64,000 bases of DNA from an uncultured Bacteroidales bacterium (GCA_905234755.1 CAJOIT010000003.1:641764-705763); one strand, 5' to 3'; positions 15,299 to 24,584 are shown, counted from the first letter of the stretch. The notes: generated by a model from the letters alone, not told the origin. Program-made: numbers and translations.

Positions 15299-17722
15299 AT
15301 GACAAAGATTTATCCGCCTAAGTATTTGGAAACTGGCATGGCGAACGATGAGCCGACTTTTCCGCAAGGCTACGAAATAGTAGAGATTGAAGCAGACGAT
15401 AGTTCCTATTATCAGGACAGCTACCAGAACAGCACATTCATTGAGTTGCACTTCAAGTTAGACCACTACTACGACTTCAAGAAGTATTCGCGGTTGGAGC
15501 ATCATCTTTATATCAAAGTAGGTCTTGGCGGCAGTCTGTCAAGAAAAGACAACATAGTTACACTTGAAGAGCCTACTTTTACAAAGTATTCGGAAACCCA
15601 TTACGAATACACATTGAAGTTTTATAATGCTTGGAGAGAGAAATATAGACGAAAGTTCGTAAAGGATCCGCAGACCAAAAGCGTTACATTCTCTCTTACT
15701 GGTACTGAGTTGCAGCACCTCGAATGTGTAATAAGAAGTGTCGTTGATTGGGATATAAACGATGATAACATTTTGAAAATATATTTGGGTCAGTTCTCTG
15801 GAACTGCATATAGGTCCAATTATGCCGGTGCATCAACTTACAATGCTTCTCCGTTCTGGCAGGCAAGTAGCGACTTAAAGACCATATCCTACGACAGCAT
15901 AACTTGTGCAGATGCGCTTGAACAGTTGTCGGAACTATACGGACACGCCTACAACTACAATTTCGAATTGCTTGACTATTTCTACATTCCTAATGGCGGT
16001 GGTATTCCGTGGGTAGATGAAAGCGGCAGATATGGTATAAGGCTATATTCGGACACGGCAGAGAACAGCACAGCCTTAATGTATGGCAAGTACAATGGCT
16101 TGAAGTCAATCAAGGCAACAGGCGCACAAGATATTGTTGGTGTTCTGCATGTAGTAGGCTCTGAAAAGAACATTATCACATACGGAACAAACGATTATGA
16201 ATCTGATGTGCTTCACATGCCAGTTGCAGTGGACCATAATATTAACGGTGGTAGTTTTATGTGCAGGGCGATTTTGCTCTATAACGGAGTAGATTTTCTT
16301 CCAGTATCAGGTGTATATAGGGAACGTTATGACAATTATTCTGTCCCTGCTGGATATGTTGAGTATGTTGCTTCTAAGAATGGAACGGCTGTGATGAAAC
16401 TCGGAACTATGAACGGATTTGAAAGGGAGGAAACCGCCAGTTTCCCAGATGTATATCCAAGCAGAGTAGGTACGGTTTCGGGAGTGACAACCGATAATCG
16501 AGACTTATATGTTATCACAGATTCTTCATTAAATTTTGATTACACCGCTTTGAGAGAACAGAGCATGAAGATAATCTTCCAGGACGGAGCATTGGCTGGC
16601 ATGGAGTTTAATGTGGAGTATGGCAACACAGGAAACTATCATTTGTTAAAGACAGCACCAGACAGTTCGGATGGAACTATCTTTTATCCTATGGCACAAA
16701 ACACTCAATACACTTATAGCCGAACTGTACATAGTTTTACCGTTAGTGGAACAAAGAGTGTAAGTTTCAATATCAATCCTTATTTCAATTTGAATTTTGT
16801 TACGGAATTTCTTCCACAAACGACCTTATCTGCAAGATGTTATCTAAAGAAGGGTAATAGTGAGGTATTCAGCCAGAATCTACCATATAACCTCAAACCC
16901 AATAGTTATTGGCCTACTTCATGTAAAATTGATGATGGGTATGCCATTGTAAGAACAGAAGAATTAACATCAGGAACATACGAATTGGTAATAGAGCTTA
17001 CCTTTACATTAGTAGTAACAGGAACATTGACAAATGCGTATAGAGCGCATATAAGAACTTATGTAACTGGCAATATTCAAGAATATACCAAGAATTTCAC
17101 GATTGGACAAATTCAAATTGGCGGAGTCGATGTGCCCAATGCTACATTGCACCCAGCAGTTGGCGACCACTATGTAATAGTTAATTGTGAAATGCCAGCT
17201 TCATATATCGGAGCAGCAGAGTTAAAACTTTTCAAGGAAGCAGTAAAGCAGTTGGCAGAGTATCAGGCAGACGGCACAACCTATTCTGTTGAAGTTGACG
17301 GCACGTTCATGAACAACAACGATACAATCAATCAGGGACTAAGTTCCGGACTATGCTTGAAGATACAGGACAGTTCGTTTATGACGCCAGCGCGTACTTT
17401 CAGAATAGTCAATGTTAAGCGTCCCTATAACAATGAAAACTCTCCGACAATAGAGATTAGCAATGTAAAGCGAAAGAAAAGCAGGATTGACGAATTTACA
17501 CATTCGATAATTGATTTAGGCGTTGCTGTCACAAATAACTATGAAATGATTTCTGCGAATAATGCTAATCTTGAAAGTACGAAACTGCAACTTCAAAGTT
17601 CAATAGAAGGTGTTGATGACAACCAGTCTGTTCTTGTGTTAAGACATGATAATTTAGAATCACAAGTTGACAAGATGGCTGGGCAAATAAGTGACATCTA
17701 TGATCGTCTGAGTAAGATGTAA
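15299..17722 (+). CDS. Putative tail-tip / tail-associated protein
   Basis: 807 residues, start one base after the previous stop. N-terminal part is beta-rich with a hub-like domain; the middle is extracellular-like with many Thr/Ser/Tyr; the last ~60 residues (ANNANLESTKLQLQSSIEGV onwards) predict a coiled coil that could trimerise. This is the usual place and size of the tail-associated lysin or central tail-tip protein. No peptidase or lysozyme motif was seen, so enzymatic activity is not claimed. It is the last phage gene before the tRNA. Confidence 0.65.
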   Translation: MTKIYPPKYLETGMANDEPTFPQGYEIVEIEADDSSYYQDSYQNSTFIELHFKLDHYYDFKKYSRLEHHLYIKVGLGGSLSRKDNIVTLEEPTFTKYSETHYEYTLKFYNAWREKYRRKFVKDPQTKSVTFSLTGTELQHLECVIRSVVDWDINDDNILKIYLGQFSGTAYRSNYAGASTYNASPFWQASSDLKTISYDSITCADALEQLSELYGHAYNYNFELLDYFYIPNGGGIPWVDESGRYGIRLYSDTAENSTALMYGKYNGLKSIKATGAQDIVGVLHVVGSEKNIITYGTNDYESDVLHMPVAVDHNINGGSFMCRAILLYNGVDFLPVSGVYRERYDNYSVPAGYVEYVASKNGTAVMKLGTMNGFEREETASFPDVYPSRVGTVSGVTTDNRDLYVITDSSLNFDYTALREQSMKIIFQDGALAGMEFNVEYGNTGNYHLLKTAPDSSDGTIFYPMAQNTQYTYSRTVHSFTVSGTKSVSFNINPYFNLNFVTEFLPQTTLSARCYLKKGNSEVFSQNLPYNLKPNSYWPTSCKIDDGYAIVRTEELTSGTYELVIELTFTLVVTGTLTNAYRAHIRTYVTGNIQEYTKNFTIGQIQIGGVDVPNATLHPAVGDHYVIVNCEMPASYIGAAELKLFKEAVKQLAEYQADGTTYSVEVDGTFMNNNDTINQGLSSGLCLKIQDSSFMTPARTFRIVNVKRPYNNENSPTIEISNVKRKKSRIDEFTHSIIDLGVAVTNNYEMISANNANLESTKLQLQSSIEGVDDNQSVLVLRHDNLESQVDKMAGQISDIYDRLSKM

Positions 17723-17740
17723 AGCAGGGGAACTAAATCA

Positions 17741-17770
17741 AAATAGTCCGGATTTTAGTCCGGACTATTT
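17741..17770. terminator. Strong hairpin at phage/chromosome border
   Basis: Perfect 12-bp inverted repeat, arms AAATAGTCCGGA (17741-17752) and TCCGGACTATTT (17759-17770), 6-base loop. A/T-rich ends on both sides allow it to terminate both the tail operon and anything read from the opposite strand. Confidence 0.8.
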
Positions 17771-17798
17771 GTAACTTGTTGATTTTCAACCTTGGTTG

Positions 17799-17871
17799 TG
17801 GTACCTCCTGGAATTGAACCAGGGACACCAGGATTTTCAGTCCTGTGCTCTACCAACTGAGCTAAGGTACC
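17799..17871 (-). tRNA. tRNA-Phe (GAA anticodon)
   Basis: On the minus strand a complete 73-nt cloverleaf: acceptor GGTACCT/AGGTACC, D arm GCTC...GAGC with AGTTGGTA, anticodon arm CAGGA-CTGAAAA-TCCTG (anticodon GAA), T arm CCTGG-TTCAATT-CCAGG. Discriminator A; CCA is not encoded. It lies directly beyond the phage terminator, with its 3' end facing the phage, so it is a candidate integration site. Confidence 0.95.
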
Positions 17872-18112
17872 AGTCAATTTTGCGGTTGCAAAGGTATAGC
17901 ATTTTTTTGAACTGGCAAAATTTATTTGAAAAATTGTTGATTTTTTTGAAATGTAAGTGTTTGTCTGCTGGAATACAGGCATTTGGAATGAAAAATGACA
18001 AAGAATCTGTAACTAGACAATGCGTTTTATTGTTACAAACAGTTACAAACCACATTGCCAACATGAAACCTATATGTCAGAAATATTGAAAACGCGTAGC
18101 CAAAGAAACCTT
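17872..18112. other. AT-rich intergenic stretch
   Basis: Between tRNA-Phe and the promoter of the DUF4831 gene. Only short frames without coding character. On the minus strand it must carry the tRNA promoter. It marks the left end of host chromosome in this window. Confidence 0.5.
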
Positions 18113-18143
18113 TTTGCTGTTTCCGCAATTTTGCATAAATTTG
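18113..18143 (+). promoter_or_regulatory. Promoter of DUF4831 gene
   Basis: TTTG (18113-18116), 19-base spacer, TAAATTTG (18136-18143), full consensus. Expected RNA start near 18150 supports ATG 18174 over an upstream TTG at 18114 that lies inside the promoter. Confidence 0.75.
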
Positions 18144-18173
18144 CAACATATTTTTCAAAAAGGTAAAGTTCTT

Positions 18174-19340
18174 ATGAAGAGATTTAGTATAACATTTGCA
18201 ATGCTTTTGGCATCAGCACTTTGTACCTTTGCGCAGATTAAAGTTTTTCCCATGTCGGACACAGAAGTATTAATAAAGAAAAATGCCTTCATGTATTATC
18301 TTCCGCAGACGACTTTGGAGATAAAAATCAAGGTAACGACAGAAACTTTAGTGCCTGGTCCATACTCAAAATATGCCGAAAAGTACCTTTGCATAAAGAA
18401 TGTTGCAACAAGTTCAGTGTCGGATGTGAAAATTGAAAACATTGATATTAACGAAATCGCGCAACCAGACCCGAATGCTTGCTTTATGGTCGTATGTGAC
18501 CGTGAAGCAAATCTAAACTACAATAGTAGGGGCGTTATAGTCGGCTATAATTGCGGTGAAGAATCCGTTGGTTACCAATATGCCGAGAGCCATTTTTCAA
18601 AGAAAACTGATATTGCGACCCCATTGTTCACGGACTATGGTGTTAAGCAGAACTTTACAAAGAATACGGACACTACTTACAAGGTTGTAGAGGTCGATTC
18701 CGTTTTCCAGAAGATACCTATATATAATAAGGTCATCATCAGCAAGGACGAGGAAATGAAAGCCGAGGAAGCTGCAAACTATATCATAAAGATAAGAAAA
18801 CGCCTTTTCAAGGTGCTAACAGCTCAATTCGACACCGACACCCCTCCAACCGACATTGAAATTATGGTTAACGAACTGAAAAACATGGAAAACCGTTACC
18901 TTGAACTGTTTGTCGGCAAAATCGAAAGGGAAACCAGAGAATATGTATTCTACTACACTCCGCAGCCTGAACTTTCAGAGGAAAAGATTCCAATTTGCTA
19001 CATTACTGATAATGACGAAGTAGTGGAAAAGAAAGTTGAGAATTCAGAACCTGTATATCTTGTTCTGAAAAATGCACAGGTAACCAAGGATGTCGACAAT
19101 TTCTACGGACGGCAATATACTCTCAAGAAAAAAGAGAAGAATATGGGACTTTACTATAGAATACCATCGGATATATCATTGTCTGTAGATTTCGATGACT
19201 TCACATATTACAAAAGCGTTGTCGCTATTCCTCAGTGCGGCTATTTGGGACATTTGCCGGTTGAATTATTCAAGAACAAGAACTTAAAAGTCGCATTTGA
19301 TGAGAAATACGGCTCAATAAAAGGCATTTACACAAAATAA
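18174..19340 (+). CDS. DUF4831 family exported protein
   Basis: 388 residues. A signal peptide (MKRFSITFAMLLASALCTFA, cut before QIKVF) sends it out of the cytoplasm. The body matches what I know of DUF4831 proteins of Bacteroidales: an N-terminal beta domain, long central helices with charged residues (EEMKAEEAANYIIKIRKRLF), and a C-terminal 'LYYRIPSDISLSVDFDDF...IPQCGYLGHLPVELF' type domain. The function of the family is not known. Single-gene unit with its own promoter, followed by a hairpin at 19371. Confidence 0.75.
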   Translation: MKRFSITFAMLLASALCTFAQIKVFPMSDTEVLIKKNAFMYYLPQTTLEIKIKVTTETLVPGPYSKYAEKYLCIKNVATSSVSDVKIENIDINEIAQPDPNACFMVVCDREANLNYNSRGVIVGYNCGEESVGYQYAESHFSKKTDIATPLFTDYGVKQNFTKNTDTTYKVVEVDSVFQKIPIYNKVIISKDEEMKAEEAANYIIKIRKRLFKVLTAQFDTDTPPTDIEIMVNELKNMENRYLELFVGKIERETREYVFYYTPQPELSEEKIPICYITDNDEVVEKKVENSEPVYLVLKNAQVTKDVDNFYGRQYTLKKKEKNMGLYYRIPSDISLSVDFDDFTYYKSVVAIPQCGYLGHLPVELFKNKNLKVAFDEKYGSIKGIYTK

Positions 19341-19370
19341 TGCTTAGTTTTGTCAAATATTTTAATGCTA

Positions 19371-19394
19371 AAAGACACGATTTTTCGTGTCTTT
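19371..19394 (+). terminator. Hairpin between DUF4831 and BamA-like genes
   Basis: Perfect 10-bp stem AAAGACACGA/TCGTGTCTTT with a TTTT loop, 31 bases after the stop codon. Probably terminates the DUF4831 transcript. It covers a GTG at 19387, which argues against that codon as start of the next gene. Confidence 0.65.
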
Positions 19395-19407
19395 GCGTTT
19401 TATAGGC

Positions 19408-21069
19408 ATGTATAGGTCGCTGTGCTATATAATTTTAGGTTTTGCGATGCTGTGGCTATGCACTAATACGAACGCCCAGACTGTTAGCATCTTCGTACGC
19501 AACAGCGAAACCGACAATTACCGCATTGATGGCATAAAAAAATGTAGCGACAGCCTTGTCGTAGAATCATACCTAAAAAGCTATATTGACAAAAAGCAGC
19601 GCAAATCGTATGTCTATGCCGGATTCGACAGCATAAATTACAGCGACAATAGGGTAGACGCATACGCAACACTAGGTGAACCTTTGCAGAATGTGTCGCT
19701 TGATGTGTCGGAAGTGCCATTTAGGATAAGCCGTAGAAAAAAAAGCAATCCGCTTTTCTATCCTCAGCTGTGCGAACAGGTTGTGGAATACTATACCGAC
19801 AAAGGTTTTCTGTTCGCGACTGCCAACATTGACAGCGTAAGTTTTGGCGAGAACAGTTTTTCAGCAAAAGTAAAAGTCGACAAAGGTATGCTCGTAAAGG
19901 TTGACAGCCTGATTATCAATGGTAATGCTAAGATCAGCCATACCTACATGGAGCGCACTCTCGAATTGCGGCACAATACCATATTGACAACCGATAAGAT
20001 AGAACGAATAGACAATCGAATCAATAATATTCCGTTCCTTGAACAGGAACAAGCCTATCAGCTTGCGTTTTCCGACACAAAATCGGATGTGCTGCTGTTC
20101 CTTAAGGGCAAGAAGGCAAGTTCGTTCAGCGGTGTGCTTGGCATTATGCCGAAAAGCCAGACTACTGGCAAACTGCTGATTACTGGCGACATTGACTTGT
20201 CGTTGGTCAATGCGTTTCATCATGGCGAAAATTTCAAGTTCAACTGGAAAAAATACGAAACTCAGAACCAGACGCTTAATGTCGGCGGGGCATTCCCATA
20301 TATATTCAAGTCGCCAGTAGGATTGGGTGCCGACTTTTCTTTGGAAAAGAAAGATTCATCGTACCTGAAAACCGATTTCTACGGCAAGGTTATGGTTGGC
20401 AACCAAATAAGCCGAGGATTTTACATATACTATCGCAACACAGCATCGTTCCCGATAGGTAACAACGATAGCATTTCGGGAAACTTTACAAATTTCAGGA
20501 CAAACCTTTTCGGATTCGGCATCGACTACTGTAGCGTTGATAACCTGCGCAATCCATACAAGGGACTTGTCTTTGCGGCGACAGCTGATGCCGGTAGGAA
20601 AAACGAAACCGAAACGAAAAATCCTCTTTTTCATGCCAACCTTTTCTACGACATCAGTGGATACATTGGCGTAGTACGAGGCTTTACCATAAAATTGCGC
20701 AACAGCTCAAAATTCATTTACAGCAAGAGTATTTTCGACAACGAATTGCTATGGGTTGGCGGCATGAACAGCATCCGCGGATTCGATGAGTTGTCGCTTC
20801 CTGCAACTTATTACACATTGGGAACTATTGAGTTACGATATTTGTTCGAGCGCAATTCGGCTGTGTATGTTCTGACCGATGCTATGTATTTCGGCAAGAT
20901 GTATACGGTTGAAACCTCAAGCAACTATGCGCTGGGCATCGGTGTTGGTATTGACTTTAGTACGCCTGCTGGAATTTTCTCGCTTGTATATGCCATCGGC
21001 AAACAAAATGAAAATCCGTTTAGTTTCAACAATTCAAAAATACATTTCGGATATAAAAGCTATTTTTAG
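19408..21069 (+). CDS. BamA/TamA-family outer membrane protein
   Basis: 553 residues from ATG 19408. Signal peptide about 1-24 (ending NTNAQ). Residues ~100-200 are POTRA-like (VDSLIINGNAKISHTYMERT); residues ~210-553 are a beta-barrel of the surface-antigen (D15) type, with barrel turns such as GLGADFSLEKKD, DNLRNPYKGLVF and WVGGMNSIRGFDEL (the latter is the conserved GGxxSIRGF lid-lock motif), and a C-terminal aromatic residue (YKSYF). Members insert or export proteins across the outer membrane. It is shorter than true BamA (one or two POTRA units rather than five), so a specialised TamA-like or lineage-specific role is more likely. Confidence 0.85.
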   Translation: MYRSLCYIILGFAMLWLCTNTNAQTVSIFVRNSETDNYRIDGIKKCSDSLVVESYLKSYIDKKQRKSYVYAGFDSINYSDNRVDAYATLGEPLQNVSLDVSEVPFRISRRKKSNPLFYPQLCEQVVEYYTDKGFLFATANIDSVSFGENSFSAKVKVDKGMLVKVDSLIINGNAKISHTYMERTLELRHNTILTTDKIERIDNRINNIPFLEQEQAYQLAFSDTKSDVLLFLKGKKASSFSGVLGIMPKSQTTGKLLITGDIDLSLVNAFHHGENFKFNWKKYETQNQTLNVGGAFPYIFKSPVGLGADFSLEKKDSSYLKTDFYGKVMVGNQISRGFYIYYRNTASFPIGNNDSISGNFTNFRTNLFGFGIDYCSVDNLRNPYKGLVFAATADAGRKNETETKNPLFHANLFYDISGYIGVVRGFTIKLRNSSKFIYSKSIFDNELLWVGGMNSIRGFDELSLPATYYTLGTIELRYLFERNSAVYVLTDAMYFGKMYTVETSSNYALGIGVGIDFSTPAGIFSLVYAIGKQNENPFSFNNSKIHFGYKSYF

Positions 21070-21167
21070 TATTTCAGGCAATGCACATTCGTATAATATC
21101 GCGACAAATACATTGTCGTTCTGGGTGGATACAGAGATTTTGAGTGCTACATTATTAAAAAATGTTG

Positions 21168-21175
21168 TATCTTTG
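21168..21175 (+). promoter_or_regulatory. -7 box upstream of the LytS-like kinase
   Basis: TATCTTTG, full match to TAnnTTTG, 15 bases before the kinase start codon. No clear TTTG at the right distance upstream, so the promoter is partly supported. Confidence 0.45.
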
Positions 21176-21190
21176 CAAATGTAAAATCTT

Positions 21191-22240
21191 ATGCTGGACA
21201 GAAGTTTTGTCCATCAGAAAATGGAACAGGAAAAGCAAAAGAACAATGGCATCCTTGTAAAGGGGAAAATCATCAATATGGTGAATTATACCTTAGTGTA
21301 TTATGCTGCTATTGTGCTGAATATCGCAATTGCCGACTCTATATACTGGAATTTTGCATGGAAGTTGGTCGTGCTGGAAGCCTTTGTGGTTATACTGGCA
21401 TGTGTAGCCGTAAAAAAGATAGTTAACTCTCCTAAATGCAAAATTTGGCACTTTGTAACCTTCGAAGTCGCCATTATTATTGTCAACATGCTGTTAATAG
21501 GTTGGCTTGCTGGATGCTTGAACTTGTTTTACATCGTTACAATTGAGTTGTCGTCCGTATATTTGGCAGTCATGATTGGGAATCCGTTCTGGGTGATAAA
21601 CGAAAAAAAACGCATAGAGGAAGTAAAGAGGATGGAGGAGGAAAAGCATCGTCTGGAACTTTATTATCTGAACTTGCAACTGAATCCGCATTTCCTTTTC
21701 AATACGCTGAATGTCATATATATACAATCGAGAAAAGAGAAGGCTCTTGCATCCTCGGAAATGGTAATGCAATTGTCGGAATTGTTGAGATACCAGTTGT
21801 ACGAAAGTGTCGACAAGAAAGTTTTGCTGAAATCAGACCTAAAGCACATTGAAAATTACATTGATTTACAGAAGATTCGCAAGGCCGACATAGCAATTGA
21901 CTACCAAAAAGGTGGAAACATGGACGGTGTTATGGTCTATCCGTTCCTATTCATTTCCTTCCTCGAAAATTCGTTCAAGTTTGTTTGTGAAAACTCGCTT
22001 GGTGAAAAATTTATAAAGATTTTTGTTGGCGTTGATGAAAGTTGTGTTACTTTTGTCGCACAAAATACTAAGTGTGATGCCATTCCCGATGCAAACGCAC
22101 AAAAAGCAAAGTCGAGCGGAATCGGAATTGAAAACACGAAGAAGAGGTTAGACCTCTTGTATCCAGGCAAATACACACTTAATATTGAACAAAATGATAA
22201 GTATTATAATGTCGAACTAAAAATATTTGAAAATGATTAA
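21191..22240 (+). CDS. LytS/YehU-type sensor histidine kinase
   Basis: 349 residues. Four hydrophobic segments in the first ~130 residues make the membrane sensor, then a charged helix, then the His_kinase domain with the phospho-acceptor His167 in LQLNPHFLFNTLN, and a C-terminal HATPase with N-box-like ENSFKFV and a late G-rich KSSGIGIENTKKRLDLLYPG. This family senses cell-envelope or metabolite signals and phosphorylates LytTR response regulators. Its stop overlaps the start of exactly such a regulator (8-base overlap). The signal is unknown. Confidence 0.9.
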   Translation: MLDRSFVHQKMEQEKQKNNGILVKGKIINMVNYTLVYYAAIVLNIAIADSIYWNFAWKLVVLEAFVVILACVAVKKIVNSPKCKIWHFVTFEVAIIIVNMLLIGWLAGCLNLFYIVTIELSSVYLAVMIGNPFWVINEKKRIEEVKRMEEEKHRLELYYLNLQLNPHFLFNTLNVIYIQSRKEKALASSEMVMQLSELLRYQLYESVDKKVLLKSDLKHIENYIDLQKIRKADIAIDYQKGGNMDGVMVYPFLFISFLENSFKFVCENSLGEKFIKIFVGVDESCVTFVAQNTKCDAIPDANAQKAKSSGIGIENTKKRLDLLYPGKYTLNIEQNDKYYNVELKIFEND

Positions 22241-22946
22241 ATGTATTATTGTTGATGATGAACCTCTGGCACGCGAAGGCATGAGGATGAACATCGAAGA
22301 GTTGGACAACCTCGAGTTGGTTGGCGAATTCGCAAGCGCAGCAGAAGCAAGCAAGTTTTTGTTGAAGAACAAGGTTGACTTGATGTTTTTGGATGTTGAA
22401 ATGCCAGGAACAAACGGTATCGACTTCCTTAAGAACCTCGACAATCCACCAATGGTAATCCTTACCACTGCATATCCTCAGTATGCAGTAGAGGCTTACG
22501 AACTTGATGTTGTTGACTACCTTGTAAAGCCTATCAAGTTTGAACGCTTTGTTAGATCGGTTGCAAAGGCTGATGAAATTATGAAGATGTCGGCTTCACC
22601 ATGCATTTTCGATGCTTACGAAGACAAGTTTATCTTCATTAAGTCGGAAAGAAAGTATGTAAAGGTTAATTTCGACGACCTGCTCTTCATCGAAGGTCTG
22701 AAGGACTATGTTATTATCCATGCAACACACGGAAAGTATATGACAGCAATGAATGTGAAGACCATTTTCAACAAGTTGCCGGAAAACACTTTCTTCAGGG
22801 TTAGCAAGTCGTATATCGTTAATGTAAACCACATTGACGACATTGATGGCGCATATATTAACATTAAGGGAAATCAAGTTCCTATCGGACGCTCATACAG
22901 GGATTCGTTTGTTGACTATATAAACACTCGCTTGTTGAGAAGATAG
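22233..22946 (+). CDS. LytTR-family response regulator
   Basis: 237 residues from ATG 22233, inside the end of the kinase gene. Receiver domain 1-120 with acidic pair DDE near residue 8, phospho-acceptor Asp in LMFLDVEMPG, and conserved TTAYPQYAVEAY...DYLVKPI. Residues ~140-237 are a LytTR DNA-binding domain (FIKSERKYVKVNFDDLLFIE, then RVSKSYIVNVNHID). Partner of the upstream kinase. Transcription ends at the hairpin behind it. Confidence 0.93.
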   Translation: MIKCIIVDDEPLAREGMRMNIEELDNLELVGEFASAAEASKFLLKNKVDLMFLDVEMPGTNGIDFLKNLDNPPMVILTTAYPQYAVEAYELDVVDYLVKPIKFERFVRSVAKADEIMKMSASPCIFDAYEDKFIFIKSERKYVKVNFDDLLFIEGLKDYVIIHATHGKYMTAMNVKTIFNKLPENTFFRVSKSYIVNVNHIDDIDGAYINIKGNQVPIGRSYRDSFVDYINTRLLRR

Positions 22947-22962
22947 GTTCTCTTAATAAAAT

Positions 22963-23004
22963 CAAAAAAAATAATACCTTAATTTTGAGGTATTATTTTT
23001 TTTT
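22963..23004. terminator. Bidirectional terminator after the response regulator
   Basis: ATAATACCT (22971-22979) pairs with AGGTATTAT (22988-22996), flanked by A run on the left and T run on the right. Confidence 0.8.
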
Positions 23005-23013
23005 GTACCTTTG
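22984..23013 (+). promoter_or_regulatory. Promoter of the Hpt gene
   Basis: TTTG (22984-22987), 18-base spacer, TACCTTTG (23006-23013). It overlaps the terminator. It rules out the TTG at 23011 as start and supports ATG 23047. Confidence 0.55.
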
Positions 23014-23046
23014 ACAATTGTGACAAGGATTGATTTGAAACTGAAT

Positions 23047-23373
23047 ATGGAAGCTTTCGATGAGCGCACCGCAAGTGATGCCAAGCTGAAAAATGACTTG
23101 CTGTCATGTTTCAAAAAGGAATCGCCAAACACATTCAACATCTTGAATAGCATGGTGTTGAATAGTGATTATGCTGGTACCGCCAATGAGCTTCACAAGT
23201 TGAAAGGCAATGTAGGCATTTTCGGATTCGACAACATTGCCGATTATATTGTCATGATTGAAAAAAAACTAAAGTCTGGAGAAAATGCCGATTATTTTGG
23301 CATGATCTTGGAATTGTCAAGGTCCGTCAACGAACATATTGTAGAATTAGAAAAAAATATATTAATAAATTAA
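23047..23373 (+). CDS. Hpt (histidine phosphotransfer) domain protein
   Basis: 108 residues, all helical, a single free-standing Hpt domain. The phospho-accepting histidine sits in the typical ELHKLKGNVGIFGF motif (HxLKG). Such proteins carry phosphate between receivers in multi-step relays. It follows a simple kinase/regulator pair that does not need a relay, but has its own promoter, so it may serve another system, for instance an orphan hybrid kinase elsewhere. Confidence 0.85.
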   Translation: MEAFDERTASDAKLKNDLLSCFKKESPNTFNILNSMVLNSDYAGTANELHKLKGNVGIFGFDNIADYIVMIEKKLKSGENADYFGMILELSRSVNEHIVELEKNILIN

Positions 23374-23386
23374 ATCGAATAGTAGT

Positions 23387-24559
23387 ATGGGTTTGTTCAC
23401 AAAACTGAAAAATGAATTTATTGACATTATCGAATGGCTCGATCCGACCAACAATACGATTGTTTATCGCTTCGAGAGGTATCAGAACGAAATAAAAATG
23501 GGCGCAAAGCTCACCGTAAGGGAGTCGCAGGTGGCTGTCTTCATTAACGAAGGTCAGATTGCCGATGTGTTCCAGCCTGGCATGTACACGCTGTCAACGC
23601 AGAATATGCCAATCCTTGCAACTTTGAAGGGTTGGAAGTATGGTTTCAACAGCCCATTCAAGGCGGAGGTTTACTTCGTCAACACCAAGAAGTTCCTCGA
23701 TAACAAGTGGGGCACTCCAAATCCTGTAATGGTAAGGGACCCCGAATTTGGTCCAGTTCGTCTGCGTGCATTCGGTGTTTACGAATATAGGGTAGAGGAT
23801 GCAGCAAAGTTCATTAAGGACATTGTTGGAACAGATGGCGACTTTACAGTTGAAAAGATTAACAACCAGTTGCGTAACATCATAATTACTAGATTCTCGG
23901 ATGCTGTAGCTGAATCGAAGATTCCTGTTCTTGACATGGCATCGAACTATAACGAGTTCTCGGAAAAGATTGGTCAGGTAATTATTGATGAATACAAGGA
24001 ATATGGTTTGAACATGACCAAGTTCCTCGTTTCCAACATCAGTCTGCCCGAAGAGGTTGAAAAGGCTATGGACAAGCGTTCGAGCATGGGCGTTCTTGGC
24101 GACCTCAACAGATACACGCAATTCCAGGCAGCAAATGCTATGGAAGCCGCTGCTACAAACCCAGGCGGAGGTGCTGCTGCATCAGGAATGGGAATGGGCA
24201 TGGGATTTGCTATGGCAGGTCAGATGATGAACGCAATGAATCCGATGATGAATCAGCAGCAGCAAATGTACCAGCAACCTCAGCAAGGTGGCTATCAGCA
24301 GCAACAGCCGATGGCTCCGCCACCAATGCCGGCAGCTTCGACATTCTTTGTTGCTCTAAACGGACAGCAGTCCGGACCATTCGACATGAATGCATTGTCA
24401 TCGATGGTTGCTAACGGTCAGTTGACCAAGGAAACTTTGGTATGGAAGCAGGGTATGCCAGCATGGGCGGCTGCAGGTACTGTACAGGAATTATCATCAC
24501 TGTTCGGCGCAGTTCCACCGCCAATGCCAGGGATGCCACCCGTACCACCACAAATGTAA
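23387..24559 (+). CDS. SPFH-domain protein with C-terminal GYF_2 domain
   Basis: 390 residues. Residues 1-~250 are an SPFH (band-7-like) domain of the YdjI/'virion core' group: GAKLTVRESQVAVFINEGQ and FQPGMYTLSTQNMP are its landmarks. Residues ~250-320 are a low-complexity linker rich in Gly, Met, Gln and Pro. Residues ~322-375 are a GYF_2 domain (FFVALNGQQSGPFDMNALSS and TLVWKQGMPAWAAA). GYF_2 domains bind proline-rich or membrane partners; SPFH proteins form large oligomers at membranes. First of a run of close-set genes to 31511. Confidence 0.88.
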   Translation: MGLFTKLKNEFIDIIEWLDPTNNTIVYRFERYQNEIKMGAKLTVRESQVAVFINEGQIADVFQPGMYTLSTQNMPILATLKGWKYGFNSPFKAEVYFVNTKKFLDNKWGTPNPVMVRDPEFGPVRLRAFGVYEYRVEDAAKFIKDIVGTDGDFTVEKINNQLRNIIITRFSDAVAESKIPVLDMASNYNEFSEKIGQVIIDEYKEYGLNMTKFLVSNISLPEEVEKAMDKRSSMGVLGDLNRYTQFQAANAMEAAATNPGGGAAASGMGMGMGFAMAGQMMNAMNPMMNQQQQMYQQPQQGGYQQQQPMAPPPMPAASTFFVALNGQQSGPFDMNALSSMVANGQLTKETLVWKQGMPAWAAAGTVQELSSLFGAVPPPMPGMPPVPPQM

Positions 24560-24584
24560 TTGATTAACTTTAATAGATTTGAAT

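Noticed and set aside
19387..19407. GTG start for the BamA-like gene
   Set aside because: The GTG lies within a perfect 10-bp hairpin, and ATG 19408 gives a better signal peptide.
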